Shown: positions 1 through 8,531, numbered from the stretch's first letter. The stretch: DNA of 58,378 nt from Nonomuraea cypriaca (GCF_015645445.1 NZ_JADOGI010000043.1:1-58378), one strand, 5' to 3'. A program made the numbers and translations. Notes: generated by a model not told the origin, from the sequence alone.

Positions 1-93
1 CGTCTCCCCACCCCCCGACAAGGCGGGCCCGCCCGGTGCAGCAACACCGGAACGGGCCCTTGACCTCCACCTGCACTACCAGGAAGAGATCCA

Positions 94-465
94 GTGACCC
101 ACCTTACGGGCGTCACCGTCGACGCCACCAGCACCACCCCGGACTGTGCCGACGCCGAGACGGCGCAGCCCGGAACCTCCTGCCCGGCCTGGTGCGACCC
201 CGGGCACGCGCACCGCCACCCCGTCGACGTCGAGCACGTGTCAGGCCTGTTCGACCTGGCCAGCTCCTCCCTGGTCGACGGCGACGAGTTCGGGGACGTG
301 TGCGGCGGCATCTACCAGCAGCCCGGCCAGGCCGCCCGCGTGCACCTGTCGATCCACACCGGCCGCGACGAGGCCGAGGTCGCGCTCACCCCCGACGAGG
401 CGCTCACGGTCGCGTACGGGCTCATCGACAAGGCCCTGGCCGCCCGCGCGGCCGGCTCCCGATAG
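94..465 (+). CDS. DUF6907-like small zinc-motif protein
   Basis: A 123-residue protein with an N-terminal Cys/His cluster (CPAWCDPGHAHRH, about residues 30-42) followed by a compact alpha/beta-looking domain rich in acidic residues. This Cys-Trp-Cys arrangement is typical of the actinobacterial DUF6907 family, which is common on plasmids and integrative elements and has no known function. The GTG start at 94 follows an AGGAAGAG ribosome site. It is the first gene of the rightward transfer operon, and a related protein lies downstream at 545-886. Metal binding is inferred from the motif only. Confidence 0.75.
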   Translation: MTHLTGVTVDATSTTPDCADAETAQPGTSCPAWCDPGHAHRHPVDVEHVSGLFDLASSSLVDGDEFGDVCGGIYQQPGQAARVHLSIHTGRDEAEVALTPDEALTVAYGLIDKALAARAAGSR

Positions 466-471
466 AAGAGC

Positions 472-509
472 GGCCCACGGCCAGGTGATCAAAGCACCGG
501 CCGTGGGCC
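472..509 (+). terminator. Stem-loop between the two DUF6907 genes
   Basis: A perfect 11-bp inverted repeat (GGCCCACGGCC at 472-482, its complement at 499-509) begins a few bases after the stop of the first gene. There is no T-tract, as is common in high-GC actinobacteria. It could be a terminator or attenuator, or an mRNA-processing hairpin within the operon. Confidence 0.5.
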
Positions 510-544
510 TCGACCACATCCCCTGAACACACAGGAGACAGATC

Positions 545-886
545 GTGGAGAGAAACCTACCGTCCGGCCGATGCCCGGTCCCGTGGTGCCAGAACGACCA
601 CCAGGCCACCCCGGGCCCGCACTGGCAGACCATCGCGGAGATGGACATCGACGGCGCCACCGTCGAACTCCGCTTCGTCCAGGCCGACCTTGACCTGCCC
701 GGGTACGTGCTCGTGTTCTACGGCCCGGACTGGTCCGTCAAGGACACCCTCACCATCCCGCGCACGGCCGCCGTCGCCCTGGGCGACGTGCTCGCCCTGC
801 TCACCGTCAACACCGTCGCCGACTTCGCCGCCGGTCTGCGCCGTGCCGCGGCCGGCCCCCACACCCGTAGGAGCACGCAGTGGTGA
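545..886 (+). CDS. DUF6907-like protein, second copy
   Basis: A 113-residue protein with the same N-terminal plan as the upstream gene: a Cys-Pro-x-x-Trp-Cys motif near residues 10-15 followed by His residues, then a beta-rich body (ELRFVQADLDLPGYVLVFYG). GTG start at 545 after AGGAG. The stop overlaps the GTG start of the next gene, so the two are probably translationally coupled. Function unknown; the family is typical of actinobacterial mobile elements. Confidence 0.75.
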   Translation: MERNLPSGRCPVPWCQNDHQATPGPHWQTIAEMDIDGATVELRFVQADLDLPGYVLVFYGPDWSVKDTLTIPRTAAVALGDVLALLTVNTVADFAAGLRRAAAGPHTRRSTQW

Positions 887-1944
887 AAAGAGACTGGGTT
901 CTGATCGTCGCGGTTGTGCTGGTCGCCGCCTCGACGGTCATCGCGTCGTTCACCGCACAGTCCGGGCTCGGCGAGCTCGCGGGCTGGACTGCGGCCGTGA
1001 ACGTGTTCGGTGTCGAGCTGCGCCTGTCGTGGCTGCTGCCGCTCACTGTCGACGCCTACGGGGTGGGCGCTACCCGGATCGCCACCAACAAGCGGGCCTA
1101 CTCGGCGGAAGTGCGCCGGCAAGCGTTCGGCCACGCCCTGGCGGCCGTCGCCGTGTCGGTGGTGGCCAACGCCGTGTTCCACTTGATCGAGGCGGACGTG
1201 ATCGTCCTGGGCGATACGGCTTGGGTCCTGGTCGTCGCGGTGAGCATCGTGCCGCCCGTCGCGCTCGGTGGTCTGGCGCACCTGCTGAGCGTCGCCGCGC
1301 GGGATGAGGTCGAGGCGGTAGCCGTACCTGCCTCTGCAACTGCGGAGGTCGAGACCGTTACAGCTGTAACGGTCGAGGCTGTACCTGCGCACGTCAACGG
1401 CTCGACGCTTGTCGCAGATCTGCGACAAGCGTTGTCCGAAATGCCGGATTCCACAATTGTGGAAAAGGATCATTCCGAGCCTGCCGTCGCTGCTGGTGCC
1501 GATCGGCACCAGTCACCCGAGCCGGTCGAGGTACATGCACCTCCTGTACCTGAGCCTGTACCTGCCGCATCGGAGAGTGTCACGAATGACACCCGCGAAG
1601 AGTCACACGGTCACACTCCGTCTACTCGGACTGTGGCAGATCTGCCACAGTCGCTGACCGCTGTACCTGACCCGTTCGCGGGTGTACCTCCGCAGCTAGA
1701 GCCGAGTCGCGATGTTAACGACGACATCCTGACTCAACTCGACGACGAGCCGCCGACCAGCGACCAGGTACAGCCCGACTCGATCGCCCCGCTCTACCCG
1801 CTCGCGCTGAGCGCGTTCCTCTCCGACGTGGCCGGCGGAGAGGTGCCGAGCGTCCGAACGATCAAGACGACGATGAACGTAGGTACGGACAACGCCCGCA
1901 AACTGCGGACGTACCTCGGCGGGCTCGTCGAGGTGACCCGATGA
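880..1944 (+). CDS. DUF2637 membrane protein with C-terminal HTH
   Basis: 354 residues. The N-terminal ~135 residues hold four hydrophobic segments typical of DUF2637 (about 5-24, 47-67, 85-105 and 113-135). A long, Pro/Glu/Val-rich linker follows (about 145-300), and then a C-terminal helix-turn-helix-like domain (SVRTIKTTMNVGTDNARKLR). Such proteins sit next to tra genes on actinobacterial conjugative elements and are candidates for membrane-bound DNA-binding transfer or spread proteins (inference). The GTG start at 880 overlaps the previous stop. The linker-coding DNA is remarkable: it holds five long perfect palindromes and many copies of the rare-codon pair GTA-CCT (listed separately). 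Confidence 0.8.
   Translation: MVKRDWVLIVAVVLVAASTVIASFTAQSGLGELAGWTAAVNVFGVELRLSWLLPLTVDAYGVGATRIATNKRAYSAEVRRQAFGHALAAVAVSVVANAVFHLIEADVIVLGDTAWVLVVAVSIVPPVALGGLAHLLSVAARDEVEAVAVPASATAEVETVTAVTVEAVPAHVNGSTLVADLRQALSEMPDSTIVEKDHSEPAVAAGADRHQSPEPVEVHAPPVPEPVPAASESVTNDTREESHGHTPSTRTVADLPQSLTAVPDPFAGVPPQLEPSRDVNDDILTQLDDEPPTSDQVQPDSIAPLYPLALSAFLSDVAGGEVPSVRTIKTTMNVGTDNARKLRTYLGGLVEVTR
1324..1916. repeat. Cluster of GTACCT hexamers
   Basis: GTACCT or its complement occurs ten times: forward at 1324, 1381, 1546, 1558, 1663, 1684 and 1911, reverse at 1529, 1766 and 1881. Five copies extend to CTGTACCTG. Chance expectation for a hexamer on both strands in this length is about 0.3. In frame the forward copies mostly read Val-Pro with GTA and CCT, codons disfavoured in high-GC genomes, so selection probably acts on the DNA. 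Short repeats of this kind are possible recognition sites for the TraB-like translocase or the HTH domain encoded here. Confidence 0.7.
1353..1652. repeat. Five perfect palindromes within the DUF2637 gene
   Basis: Perfect palindromes with no spacer lie at 1353-1374 (22 bp, half-site GACCGTTACAG), 1405-1432 (28 bp, half-site ACGCTTGTCGCAGA), 1449-1464 (16 bp, TTCCACAA half), 1493-1512 (20 bp, CTGGTGCCGA half) and 1629-1652 (24 bp, GACTGTGGCAGA half). The second and fifth share the GCAGATCTGC core and encode similar peptides (VADLRQAL and VADLPQSL). An interrupted repeat GTGTCA/TGACAC lies at 1577-1592. All fall in the codons for the disordered linker. Confidence 0.9.
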
Positions 1945-2171
1945 AGACGACCTACATCGACCGTCGCGCCCTGCTGCTACAGGCTCGCGTCCTGACCTTC
2001 CGCGCCGCTGTCGGCCTGGTCCTGGCGCTCGCCATCATCGGTCACGTCGTGGTGCTGCTGCTCGGCGCGCTCGACGCGCTCGTTACCGCATGGGTCGGCG
2101 TGCCGCGGCTGTCGGCCAGCACCCGCAGGTTCGTACAGGTGGTTCGCGAGACGTGGGAGGAGGAGCTGTGA
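1941..2171 (+). CDS. Small one- or two-helix membrane protein
   Basis: 76 residues with a strongly hydrophobic stretch at about 20-50 (AAVGLVLALAIIGHVVVLLL) between basic and acidic ends. Its ATG overlaps the stop of the DUF2637 gene (ATGA), and its own stop overlaps the next start. Small membrane proteins of this size accompany tra genes on Streptomyces plasmids (Spd-type proteins), so a role in plasmid spread is plausible, but no family motif is seen. Confidence 0.65.
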   Translation: MKTTYIDRRALLLQARVLTFRAAVGLVLALAIIGHVVVLLLGALDALVTAWVGVPRLSASTRRFVQVVRETWEEEL

Positions 2172-2554
2172 GCGACAAGCCAGGCCGGGGCCGCATCCCC
2201 GAACTGTCGAACATCCCGTGGGCGGGCCCCAGGGCGATCACCGACTACGCCCGCACCGGCCGGGACCTTTGCCGGGACCTCGGTGAAGAGTTCGCCATCG
2301 GCAGTGACGAGCTGTACGCCGTCCTCATCCGCTCGTTCAAGGGACACCCGGTGCTCGCGCTGCTCGGCGCTCCCGACGTGCGTCTGCGGGCCCGGCGCGT
2401 GGTGAAGCGGTTGAAGCGCGCGGCGGAGCTGCAGAAGGGCGCCGGCGTCGAGCTGGTCAAGTTCCACGCCCAGTTCAGGCGCGAGTTCGTGGACGTGCTT
2501 CCGCAGGCCAACCCGGAGAAGCGCAAGAGCTCGTTCGACTGGAAAGACGACTGA
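2168..2554 (+). CDS. Hypothetical protein upstream of tra
   Basis: 128 residues from the GTG at 2168, which follows GGAGGAG and overlaps the preceding stop. The protein is soluble, strongly charged and basic (RLRARRVVKRLKRAAELQK), with no recognisable catalytic motif. Its stop overlaps the tra ATG (ATGA), so it is translated with the translocase and may be an accessory transfer protein (inference from position). Confidence 0.65.
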   Translation: MSDKPGRGRIPELSNIPWAGPRAITDYARTGRDLCRDLGEEFAIGSDELYAVLIRSFKGHPVLALLGAPDVRLRARRVVKRLKRAAELQKGAGVELVKFHAQFRREFVDVLPQANPEKRKSSFDWKDD

Positions 2555-4563
2555 TGGCGCGGAGCAAAGAGATCGTTCCCGTACAAGAGGAGTCCTCCCT
2601 GGCCAAGGTGACGGCCAGGGAGGTTTCCCGCCTTGTCACGCTGGTGACGCCGTGGATCACGGGAGTGTTCGCCTACGGCCTGGCCGTGGCGCTGCACTAC
2701 ATCCTCTACAGCCCGGACACGATCGCCGGATGGTCGAGCTTCACCACGATCTGCGTCCTGATCCTGACCGGGGTCACCTACGGCCAGAGCCACGCTCGCG
2801 GCCCGTGGGGCAAGACGCACACCACCCTGTCGACGTTCCTGGCCGGCATGTGGACCGTCGCCATTGTCATCTCCGGGCCGGGCCACCCGGTGCTGTGGCG
2901 GCTCGGCGTGGTCGGCGGCATCACCATGGCGTTGACGTGGAACATCCGCACGGTCATCAGGTTGAAGGGCTGGGATCAGCCCGGCGCCGTCTCCGACCCT
3001 CTGGCGCTGCTGTTCGGGCAGGGCGCCGAGAAGGCGGGTATGCGCGGTGTCGAGGCCACGACGGTCAAGGCGACCGCGCACAAGGTTGAGGGTGACGTCC
3101 AGCTGGAGCAGGGGCGGCAGACAGCGGAGGACCTGCAAAAGAAGGTCGCCTACGTGGAGTCGGGTATCGGGCTGCCGCCCGGCTCGATCACCGCGGGCAT
3201 TGACCCGGACGACGCTTCCAAGGCCAAGGTGACGATCAGCGACCCGCGCGTGATGAAGCACCCCATCATCTGGCCTGGCCCGTCCCGGCCTGGCCTGTCG
3301 ATCGCTGACCCGCTCGGCATCGGCCTGTGGCAGGACCTCGACGAGCTCGACTACGTCATCGTCGGCCACCACGTGCAGCTCATGGGCATGACCGGCGCCG
3401 GTAAGAGCATCGGCGGGGCGTGGAACGTCCTCGGTGAGGTCGTCACCCGGTACGACGTGGCCGTGTTCGCTGCGGACATCACCAAGGGCAAGCAGACGCT
3501 CGGCCCGCTGGAGGAGTCGCTACACCGGTTCGAGACGACCAAGGCCGGCGTCAAGGCGATGCTCAAGGACCTGCAGCCGAAGGTGAAGGAGCGCACCGAC
3601 CAGCTCAGCGCGAAGGGCCTGCAGAAGTGGAAGAAGGGCTGCGGCCTCACCTACTGGCTCATATGGCTGGAGGAGTTCCCCGACATTTTCGACTGCCTTA
3701 GCGACAAGGAGCAGGACGACTTCCTGAGCATGCTCAAGGCCATCCGTTCCGCCGGCGGCACGGTCGTGCTGTCCCTGCAGCGCTCGGACTACACGCAGAT
3801 GCCGACGCTGGCGCGCGGCCAGCTCGCGAAGATGTGCTTCGGCGTGGAGAACTCGGCGGATGCCTCGTTCGGGCTCTCAGAGCGCCAGCAGGACGCCGAG
3901 TGCCGTCCGGAGTTGTGGACCAACGCCCAGCCCGGCATGGCCTACCTGGACGCGCCCACGCTCGCTGAGGGGCGGTTCGCGATGCCTGGCCGTACGTACG
4001 CGTGGGGACTCGACGACCAGGGCGCGTTCGACGACGAGCGCGCCAACGCAGCGATGCGCGCGCACGCCGCTCAGTGGCCGGCCGCGGCCAAGCAGGTCGA
4101 CGCCGCGACCGCGGCTCTGTCTCGGCTCGCTGGTGGCGCCCAGGCCGCTACGGCGCCGGTCGGGCTGCTGGAGCGCGACGCGGACGACGACGATGATGAA
4201 GAGGTGAAGAACGTGGCCAGCGAGTACCTGCAGACCGACGACCCCGATCCCGAGGTGACGGGCGGCATCGATGACGAGATCGAGGATCTGCCCGAGGGCG
4301 ATCCGCCGCTGACGTTCGCGCCACCTGCCCAGAGCATGACCGTCGAGGAGCGCGGAGCGGCCCTCATCAAGCGTCTACAGGAGTTGTGGGACGACGGGGC
4401 GCGGGACTTCTCATCAGGCGATCTCAAGCCGCTGTGGGAGACCACCGACATGTCGCGGGCGTGGGTACAGAAGCAGCTCAAGCGGCTCGCCGAGGCGGGC
4501 GTCCTGGGCGGCTATGACGAAGAGGCGCAGCGCTACCTGATGCCGGAGCGGCCCGAGGTGTGA
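2554..4563 (+). CDS. tra: TraB/FtsK-like conjugative DNA translocase
   Basis: 669 residues. Three to four membrane segments lie in the first ~140 residues, followed by an FtsK/SpoIIIE-type ATPase. Walker A is GMTGAGKS at residues 278-285 and a Walker B-like LIWLEEFPDI is near 369-378, followed by a VVLSLQRSDY segment matching the FtsK LATQRP region. An acidic spacer (DDDDDEE) leads to a C-terminal winged-helix-like domain (about 590-665). Proteins of this type move double-stranded DNA between mycelial actinomycetes, recognising short repeats in clt through the C-terminal domain. It ends the coupled operon, and a repeat cluster follows it at once. Confidence 0.9.
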   Translation: MARSKEIVPVQEESSLAKVTAREVSRLVTLVTPWITGVFAYGLAVALHYILYSPDTIAGWSSFTTICVLILTGVTYGQSHARGPWGKTHTTLSTFLAGMWTVAIVISGPGHPVLWRLGVVGGITMALTWNIRTVIRLKGWDQPGAVSDPLALLFGQGAEKAGMRGVEATTVKATAHKVEGDVQLEQGRQTAEDLQKKVAYVESGIGLPPGSITAGIDPDDASKAKVTISDPRVMKHPIIWPGPSRPGLSIADPLGIGLWQDLDELDYVIVGHHVQLMGMTGAGKSIGGAWNVLGEVVTRYDVAVFAADITKGKQTLGPLEESLHRFETTKAGVKAMLKDLQPKVKERTDQLSAKGLQKWKKGCGLTYWLIWLEEFPDIFDCLSDKEQDDFLSMLKAIRSAGGTVVLSLQRSDYTQMPTLARGQLAKMCFGVENSADASFGLSERQQDAECRPELWTNAQPGMAYLDAPTLAEGRFAMPGRTYAWGLDDQGAFDDERANAAMRAHAAQWPAAAKQVDAATAALSRLAGGAQAATAPVGLLERDADDDDDEEVKNVASEYLQTDDPDPEVTGGIDDEIEDLPEGDPPLTFAPPAQSMTVEERGAALIKRLQELWDDGARDFSSGDLKPLWETTDMSRAWVQKQLKRLAEAGVLGGYDEEAQRYLMPERPEV

Positions 4564-4620
4564 CGCGCGTACGGCTGCGCGTGGGCTGCGCGCGCACGGC
4601 TTGTTGATCAAGCTGCCACG

Positions 4621-4726
4621 GGGTGCCACGGTCGGGTGCCACGAAGGGTGCCACGCGCCGTGGCACCCCTTCCGACCTGTAACACCCTCACGCGTGGCAC
4701 CCCAGCCCCCACGCGAGGGTGCCACG
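4621..4726. repeat. GGGTGCCACG repeat cluster, clt-like
   Basis: The exact decamer GGGTGCCACG occurs at 4621-4630, 4634-4643, 4646-4655 and 4717-4726, with inverted copies at 4659-4668 and 4693-4702. A partial copy (GCTGCCACG) lies at 4612-4620. The first three are spaced 12-13 bp apart and face the inverted copy at 4659, so the array can also fold into a hairpin. The cluster starts 57 bp after the tra stop and ends at the GntR stop codon, the position expected for a cis-acting transfer locus; it may also act as a terminator. Confidence 0.8.
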
Positions 4727-5008
4727 CTACTCGCCGTCGCCAGCGTTCCACTCGTCGCGCGGGAGGACGAACGTGCCGCGCCCGTGGACGCTGGCGATCA
4801 TGTGCCGATCGCGGAGGATCTGCATCGCCTTCCGGATGGTGTGGTAGGCGACGCCGTACTCGGTGGCCAGCTCGCGTTCCGGCGGGAGCTTCTGCCCGGG
4901 GCGGAGGTCTCCCGACTCGATCCGCGCAGCAAGGTGCTCCGCGACGCGCACATACATCAGCTTGTGCGGCTCGGCGTACGGGTCGAATGGATCACTCACA
5001 TTCAGCAC
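4727..5008 (-). CDS. GntR-family transcription regulator, short
   Basis: About 93 residues from the GTG at 5008; an upstream TTG at 5053 would add 15 residues, and neither start has a clear ribosome site. The body is a GntR winged helix: YVRVAEHLAARIESGDL, then LPPERELATEYGVAYHTIRKAM and the wing HGRGTFVL. There is no effector-binding domain, as in small KorA/KorSA-like plasmid regulators that repress tra genes. It is convergent with tra and shares the repeat cluster at its 3' end. The upstream region (5009-5175) holds AGCTTCT-type repeats and presumably promoters for both directions. Confidence 0.8.
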   Translation of the reverse strand: MLNVSDPFDPYAEPHKLMYVRVAEHLAARIESGDLRPGQKLPPERELATEYGVAYHTIRKAMQILRDRHMIASVHGRGTFVLPRDEWNAGDGE

Positions 5009-5175
5009 CGTAAACCACTGCTGACCTGCGGAAAGACTTGGAAAGCTTCTCAAAGCTCCACTGAGCTTCTATGGTTACGCCATGGTCCTCGACTTCACAG
5101 AGGACGTAGAACGGGCCTGGTCAGCGCCGGTGAACGCTAAGCCAGGCCCTTGACCGCGCTCTGGAGGTGCGACCC

Positions 5176-5433
5176 GTGGCCAAGACTAGCCCGGACCAGA
5201 CGCCCGATCCCGTGCCTCATATCCCGGAATGCGCGGTCACCCGCGACGACGCCGGCGTGTTGCACCTGACCCACGAGTCCGGCCGTACGGCGCGCGGCGC
5301 GATGCTCGTCGGGATGGCGTTGCGGATCATCGCCGAGCACGCGGAACCACAGCCGCCCGGCATGCGGCCCATCCACATCGACTGGCGTTTCGACGACGAC
5401 GCCATCCCGTTCACGGCGGGCGACCTGCCGTGA
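5176..5433 (+). CDS. Hypothetical protein
   Basis: 85 residues from the GTG at 5176, which has a GGAGG eight bases upstream. Its middle (GVLHLTHESGRTARGAMLVGMALRII) and acidic C-terminus carry no motif I recognise. The stop overlaps the GTG of the next gene. It diverges from the GntR gene and so may be under its control. Confidence 0.55.
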   Translation: MAKTSPDQTPDPVPHIPECAVTRDDAGVLHLTHESGRTARGAMLVGMALRIIAEHAEPQPPGMRPIHIDWRFDDDAIPFTAGDLP

Positions 5434-5744
5434 GTTCGTCCGCCCCGGTCCCAGCCCCGAAGCCCGTGTTCAGGTTCACGAGCGACGACGACGGCGCGTG
5501 GTGGCTGCTCCGCAACGAGGTCCGGCGCAGTAGGACGCCCTGGAATCCCACGGACGACGTTGACCGCCTGGTGGCCGCGGCCCTGCTCCACATCCTCAAC
5601 GGTGCCTGGCCGATGCCGATCACGGATGAGCTCCGCGCCGTGGCCGAGGCGTCGCACATGACCGTGGAGGCGCTCCGCACCGAGCTGGGACGCCGCGCCT
5701 ACAGCCTCTACCTGCACGTACTGAGCCGCGCCAGGCCCACCTAG
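5430..5744 (+). CDS. Hypothetical protein, coupled to the previous gene
   Basis: 104 residues starting at a GTG that overlaps the preceding stop. It is helical in character (VDRLVAAALLHILNGAWPMP, then ELRAVAEASHMTVEALRTEL, which could be a helix-turn-helix). No family assigned. It is the last rightward gene before the leftward phage-like block. Confidence 0.5.
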   Translation: MSSSAPVPAPKPVFRFTSDDDGAWWLLRNEVRRSRTPWNPTDDVDRLVAAALLHILNGAWPMPITDELRAVAEASHMTVEALRTELGRRAYSLYLHVLSRARPT

Positions 5745-5801
5745 GCGGCCCGGCCCCCGCCTACCAGCAGGCGTTGAGGCAGGAGCCGGGACACCTCCTC
5801 C

Positions 5802-8531
5802 TTACGCCATGCCTTGGGCGAGCACGTTGAACCCGATCGTGCTGCCAATCTTCGGGATGTCGGCGTCTTCGCGGACGGTCGCGTTCTCGATGTTGACGGT
5901 CACGCCGCCCGAACCGCCCCCGCCGTTCCGGGTCAGCCCCATGCCGCCCCGCGACACGAAGCCTTCCGCGCCGTCCCGGCCGTAGTGGCCCTCCACCAGC
6001 CCCTTGGGCTTGGGCAGGGGCGCCATGGTGAGCTCCGGCCCGTGACCTGCGATCATGCCCGGCGCGCCCTTCGACGCCATGGTCAACTTGGCCGTGGCCG
6101 CGACGACCGCGCCCAGCTCCTCGACCGCCACCATCAGATCGTGGGTCGACGCCGTGGTCTCGTCCGCCATCATGATCACGGCGTCGGACACGGTGGCTCC
6201 CATGTCGCCGACGGTCGCCCCGATCTCCGCCGACCCGGCCGTCCACCCGTCGACCAGGGATTCGCCCACCTTGCCGACGTCTCCGATCGCGGACGTGAGA
6301 GACCCGGTGTCGCCGAGCGTGTCGCGCATGACCGTCATCGCAGAGTCGAGCCCGGAAGACAGCTGCGTGGACGCACCGCCGACGGCCTGAGCGACGCTGG
6401 AGACGCGTTCAGCGGCGGCCTTCCCGTACACCTCCAGCCCGAAATCGGAAGCCACCTCGGACAGCAGATCGATCGCCCTGCTCCGGTGCTGCGACGCGTA
6501 CGGGATGAACGCCTCATCGTCGCTGCCCTCGCCGTACAGGATGGTGGGCCCGGTGGCGACGTGCGGGCCCGGCGAAGTGCGCCCGCCCGCGGCGAACGCG
6601 CGGACGCCGCCGGACGCGTACCGTTCGATGTCGCCGGCCGCGTTCGCGTTGGCGTCACGCAGCGCCTGCCGCGACAAGTCGGACTGATGTTCCGTTTTCA
6701 CGAATATTGTGACCGTCTTGTCCTTGAGGCCGTCGATCCCCTTCTGCGTGGTCGCGAGCGCCGCCAACGCCGCCGCGGTGTCGGCGTCGATCTTGACCTC
6801 TTTGCCGTTCGGGAGCGTGATCACCGCCTTGCCGAACTTGTCGACCGCGATCGTGCCGTCATCCGTCCGCTTGATCGTCACCCCGAGGCTGTTGCCGAGC
6901 CCGGCCACAGCGTCCCGGGCGGCGTCGTTCTTGCCCGCCCACTGCACCAGCTGGGGAAGCTGGTCGGCGAACGCCTTACCAGCCGCGTCGGTCTTGCCGG
7001 TCCGGTCGTTCTCAGCCGTGGCCGCGTCGGCGATGGCGGTGGTCAGGTCCTTCACGGATCGCAGCCGATCCACCTCGGAGATCTTCGTATCCCGGGCGGC
7101 CTGGGCAGCGTCTTCGAGCGCTTCCTTCAACCGGATCTCAGCATCCAGGGCTGCCCGCGCCGGTTCGAACAGCTCCGTCAACGAGTCTTTGAAGTTGCGG
7201 ACCCCGCCCGCGGCCTCATCACCAGCGCTGCCCGCCTCGGCGACGGCTTTCGCGCCCGCGGCCAGGTCCTCCTGGATGCCGCCGATGATCGTGGAGAACT
7301 GGTCCTTCTGCTCCATAATCTCCTCGGGGCTGGCGCCGAACATGGCTTCCCACAGCTTGTTGGAGGCGCCCTCCGCGTTGAACGGCAGCGTGAGCGCGGC
7401 GCTGATGTCGTCCGCCCACGCCAGGACCTCCCCGCCCATTTTCATCAGCGCGGTGGCGTCCTCCAGGGCGTCCGCGAGCAGGGTCGGATCGTCGTCCAAG
7501 ATCTGCGCGACGATTTCGAGACTGTCGCCCACATTGTCGATGATCGTCGGCATGCGGTCGCCCAGCTCGGACAGCACGGTCCCGAAACTGTCGCCGAGCT
7601 TTTCGAGGGTGGGGCCGAGCGATCCGACCCCGTCGCCGACCTTCGCGATGAAGTTGTCGAGGTCCGGCACGAGATCTTCGAAGACGCGGGCCAGGCTCGG
7701 CTTGAGCCGCTGGAAGGCTTGTTCCGCCACGTCGGCGGCCCGGACCAGGCTGCCCTCCAGGGGTTCGGCGACGTCGCCGAGCTCCGCCTTCAGATCGGAG
7801 CCGAGCTCCGACCAGGCGTGACGCACCACATCCGCGTTAGCCGCGGCCTTGATTCCGACCGTGGCCAGGGCGCCGCCCACCGCGGTCACGATCCCGGCCG
7901 CCGCCAGCCCGGCCACCGTGGGCAGCGCCATGAGCGCGCCTGAGAGAATGGCGACCTGCCCGGGCCCGGAACCACCAATCACTGAGATGGCGTCGTTGAG
8001 TTTGCCGCCGAGACCGCCGGCGGCTTCGGTGAGGTCGCCGATCATCGACATGGCCGAGTCGGTGTCGACGTCGACCCGGACCCGCCTGTCGTCGAGATCT
8101 TCTAGGGCCCGGTCGACCGTTTCCGCCGCGGCCAGGGCGGCCGCGATGTCGAGGTCGATCTCGGCGTCCAGCTCGCCATAGCTGAGCGCCTCGCGCGCCT
8201 CATCAATGAACGAGGTGCCGGCGTCACGCCCGGCCCGCCCGGCCACCTGGTCGACCCCGTCGAGCGCGGCGTCCAGTGATCTGGAGAACGCGGTCCCGCT
8301 GGCCTGCCCCGACCGGCCGGCTTCGCGGGCGACGTCACCGAGGGTGCTTTGCACGTCGTGCAGCATCCGGTCGAAGCCGGACGCCACCGCCTTCTCCATC
8401 CGCCCGGTCGAGGCGGCTGCGGACCCCGTCACGGCTTTCAGGCCGCGCTCGATGTGGGACAGGCCGCTGTCGAAGCTCTTGTTGTCGACGCTGGCGTAAG
8501 CGACCAGCTCGCCCACCGTCAAGTCGGCCAT
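5802..8531 (-). CDS. Phage tail tape-measure-like protein
   Basis: 909 residues. The N-terminus (VAYASVDNKSFDSGLSHIER) and the alanine-rich helical repeats are typical of tape measure proteins. A hydrophobic stretch near residues 195-230 matches their membrane-active segment. The C-terminal part has the characteristic glycine-rich patches (RYASGGVRAFAAGGRT), a GEGSDDEAFIPY motif and a final SGGVTVNIENATV strand. In phages this protein sets tail length and helps DNA entry. Only small genes accompany it; no terminase, portal, capsid or baseplate gene is present in the window. Confidence 0.8.
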   Translation of the reverse strand: MADLTVGELVAYASVDNKSFDSGLSHIERGLKAVTGSAAASTGRMEKAVASGFDRMLHDVQSTLGDVAREAGRSGQASGTAFSRSLDAALDGVDQVAGRAGRDAGTSFIDEAREALSYGELDAEIDLDIAAALAAAETVDRALEDLDDRRVRVDVDTDSAMSMIGDLTEAAGGLGGKLNDAISVIGGSGPGQVAILSGALMALPTVAGLAAAGIVTAVGGALATVGIKAAANADVVRHAWSELGSDLKAELGDVAEPLEGSLVRAADVAEQAFQRLKPSLARVFEDLVPDLDNFIAKVGDGVGSLGPTLEKLGDSFGTVLSELGDRMPTIIDNVGDSLEIVAQILDDDPTLLADALEDATALMKMGGEVLAWADDISAALTLPFNAEGASNKLWEAMFGASPEEIMEQKDQFSTIIGGIQEDLAAGAKAVAEAGSAGDEAAGGVRNFKDSLTELFEPARAALDAEIRLKEALEDAAQAARDTKISEVDRLRSVKDLTTAIADAATAENDRTGKTDAAGKAFADQLPQLVQWAGKNDAARDAVAGLGNSLGVTIKRTDDGTIAVDKFGKAVITLPNGKEVKIDADTAAALAALATTQKGIDGLKDKTVTIFVKTEHQSDLSRQALRDANANAAGDIERYASGGVRAFAAGGRTSPGPHVATGPTILYGEGSDDEAFIPYASQHRSRAIDLLSEVASDFGLEVYGKAAAERVSSVAQAVGGASTQLSSGLDSAMTVMRDTLGDTGSLTSAIGDVGKVGESLVDGWTAGSAEIGATVGDMGATVSDAVIMMADETTASTHDLMVAVEELGAVVAATAKLTMASKGAPGMIAGHGPELTMAPLPKPKGLVEGHYGRDGAEGFVSRGGMGLTRNGGGGSGGVTVNIENATVREDADIPKIGSTIGFNVLAQGMA

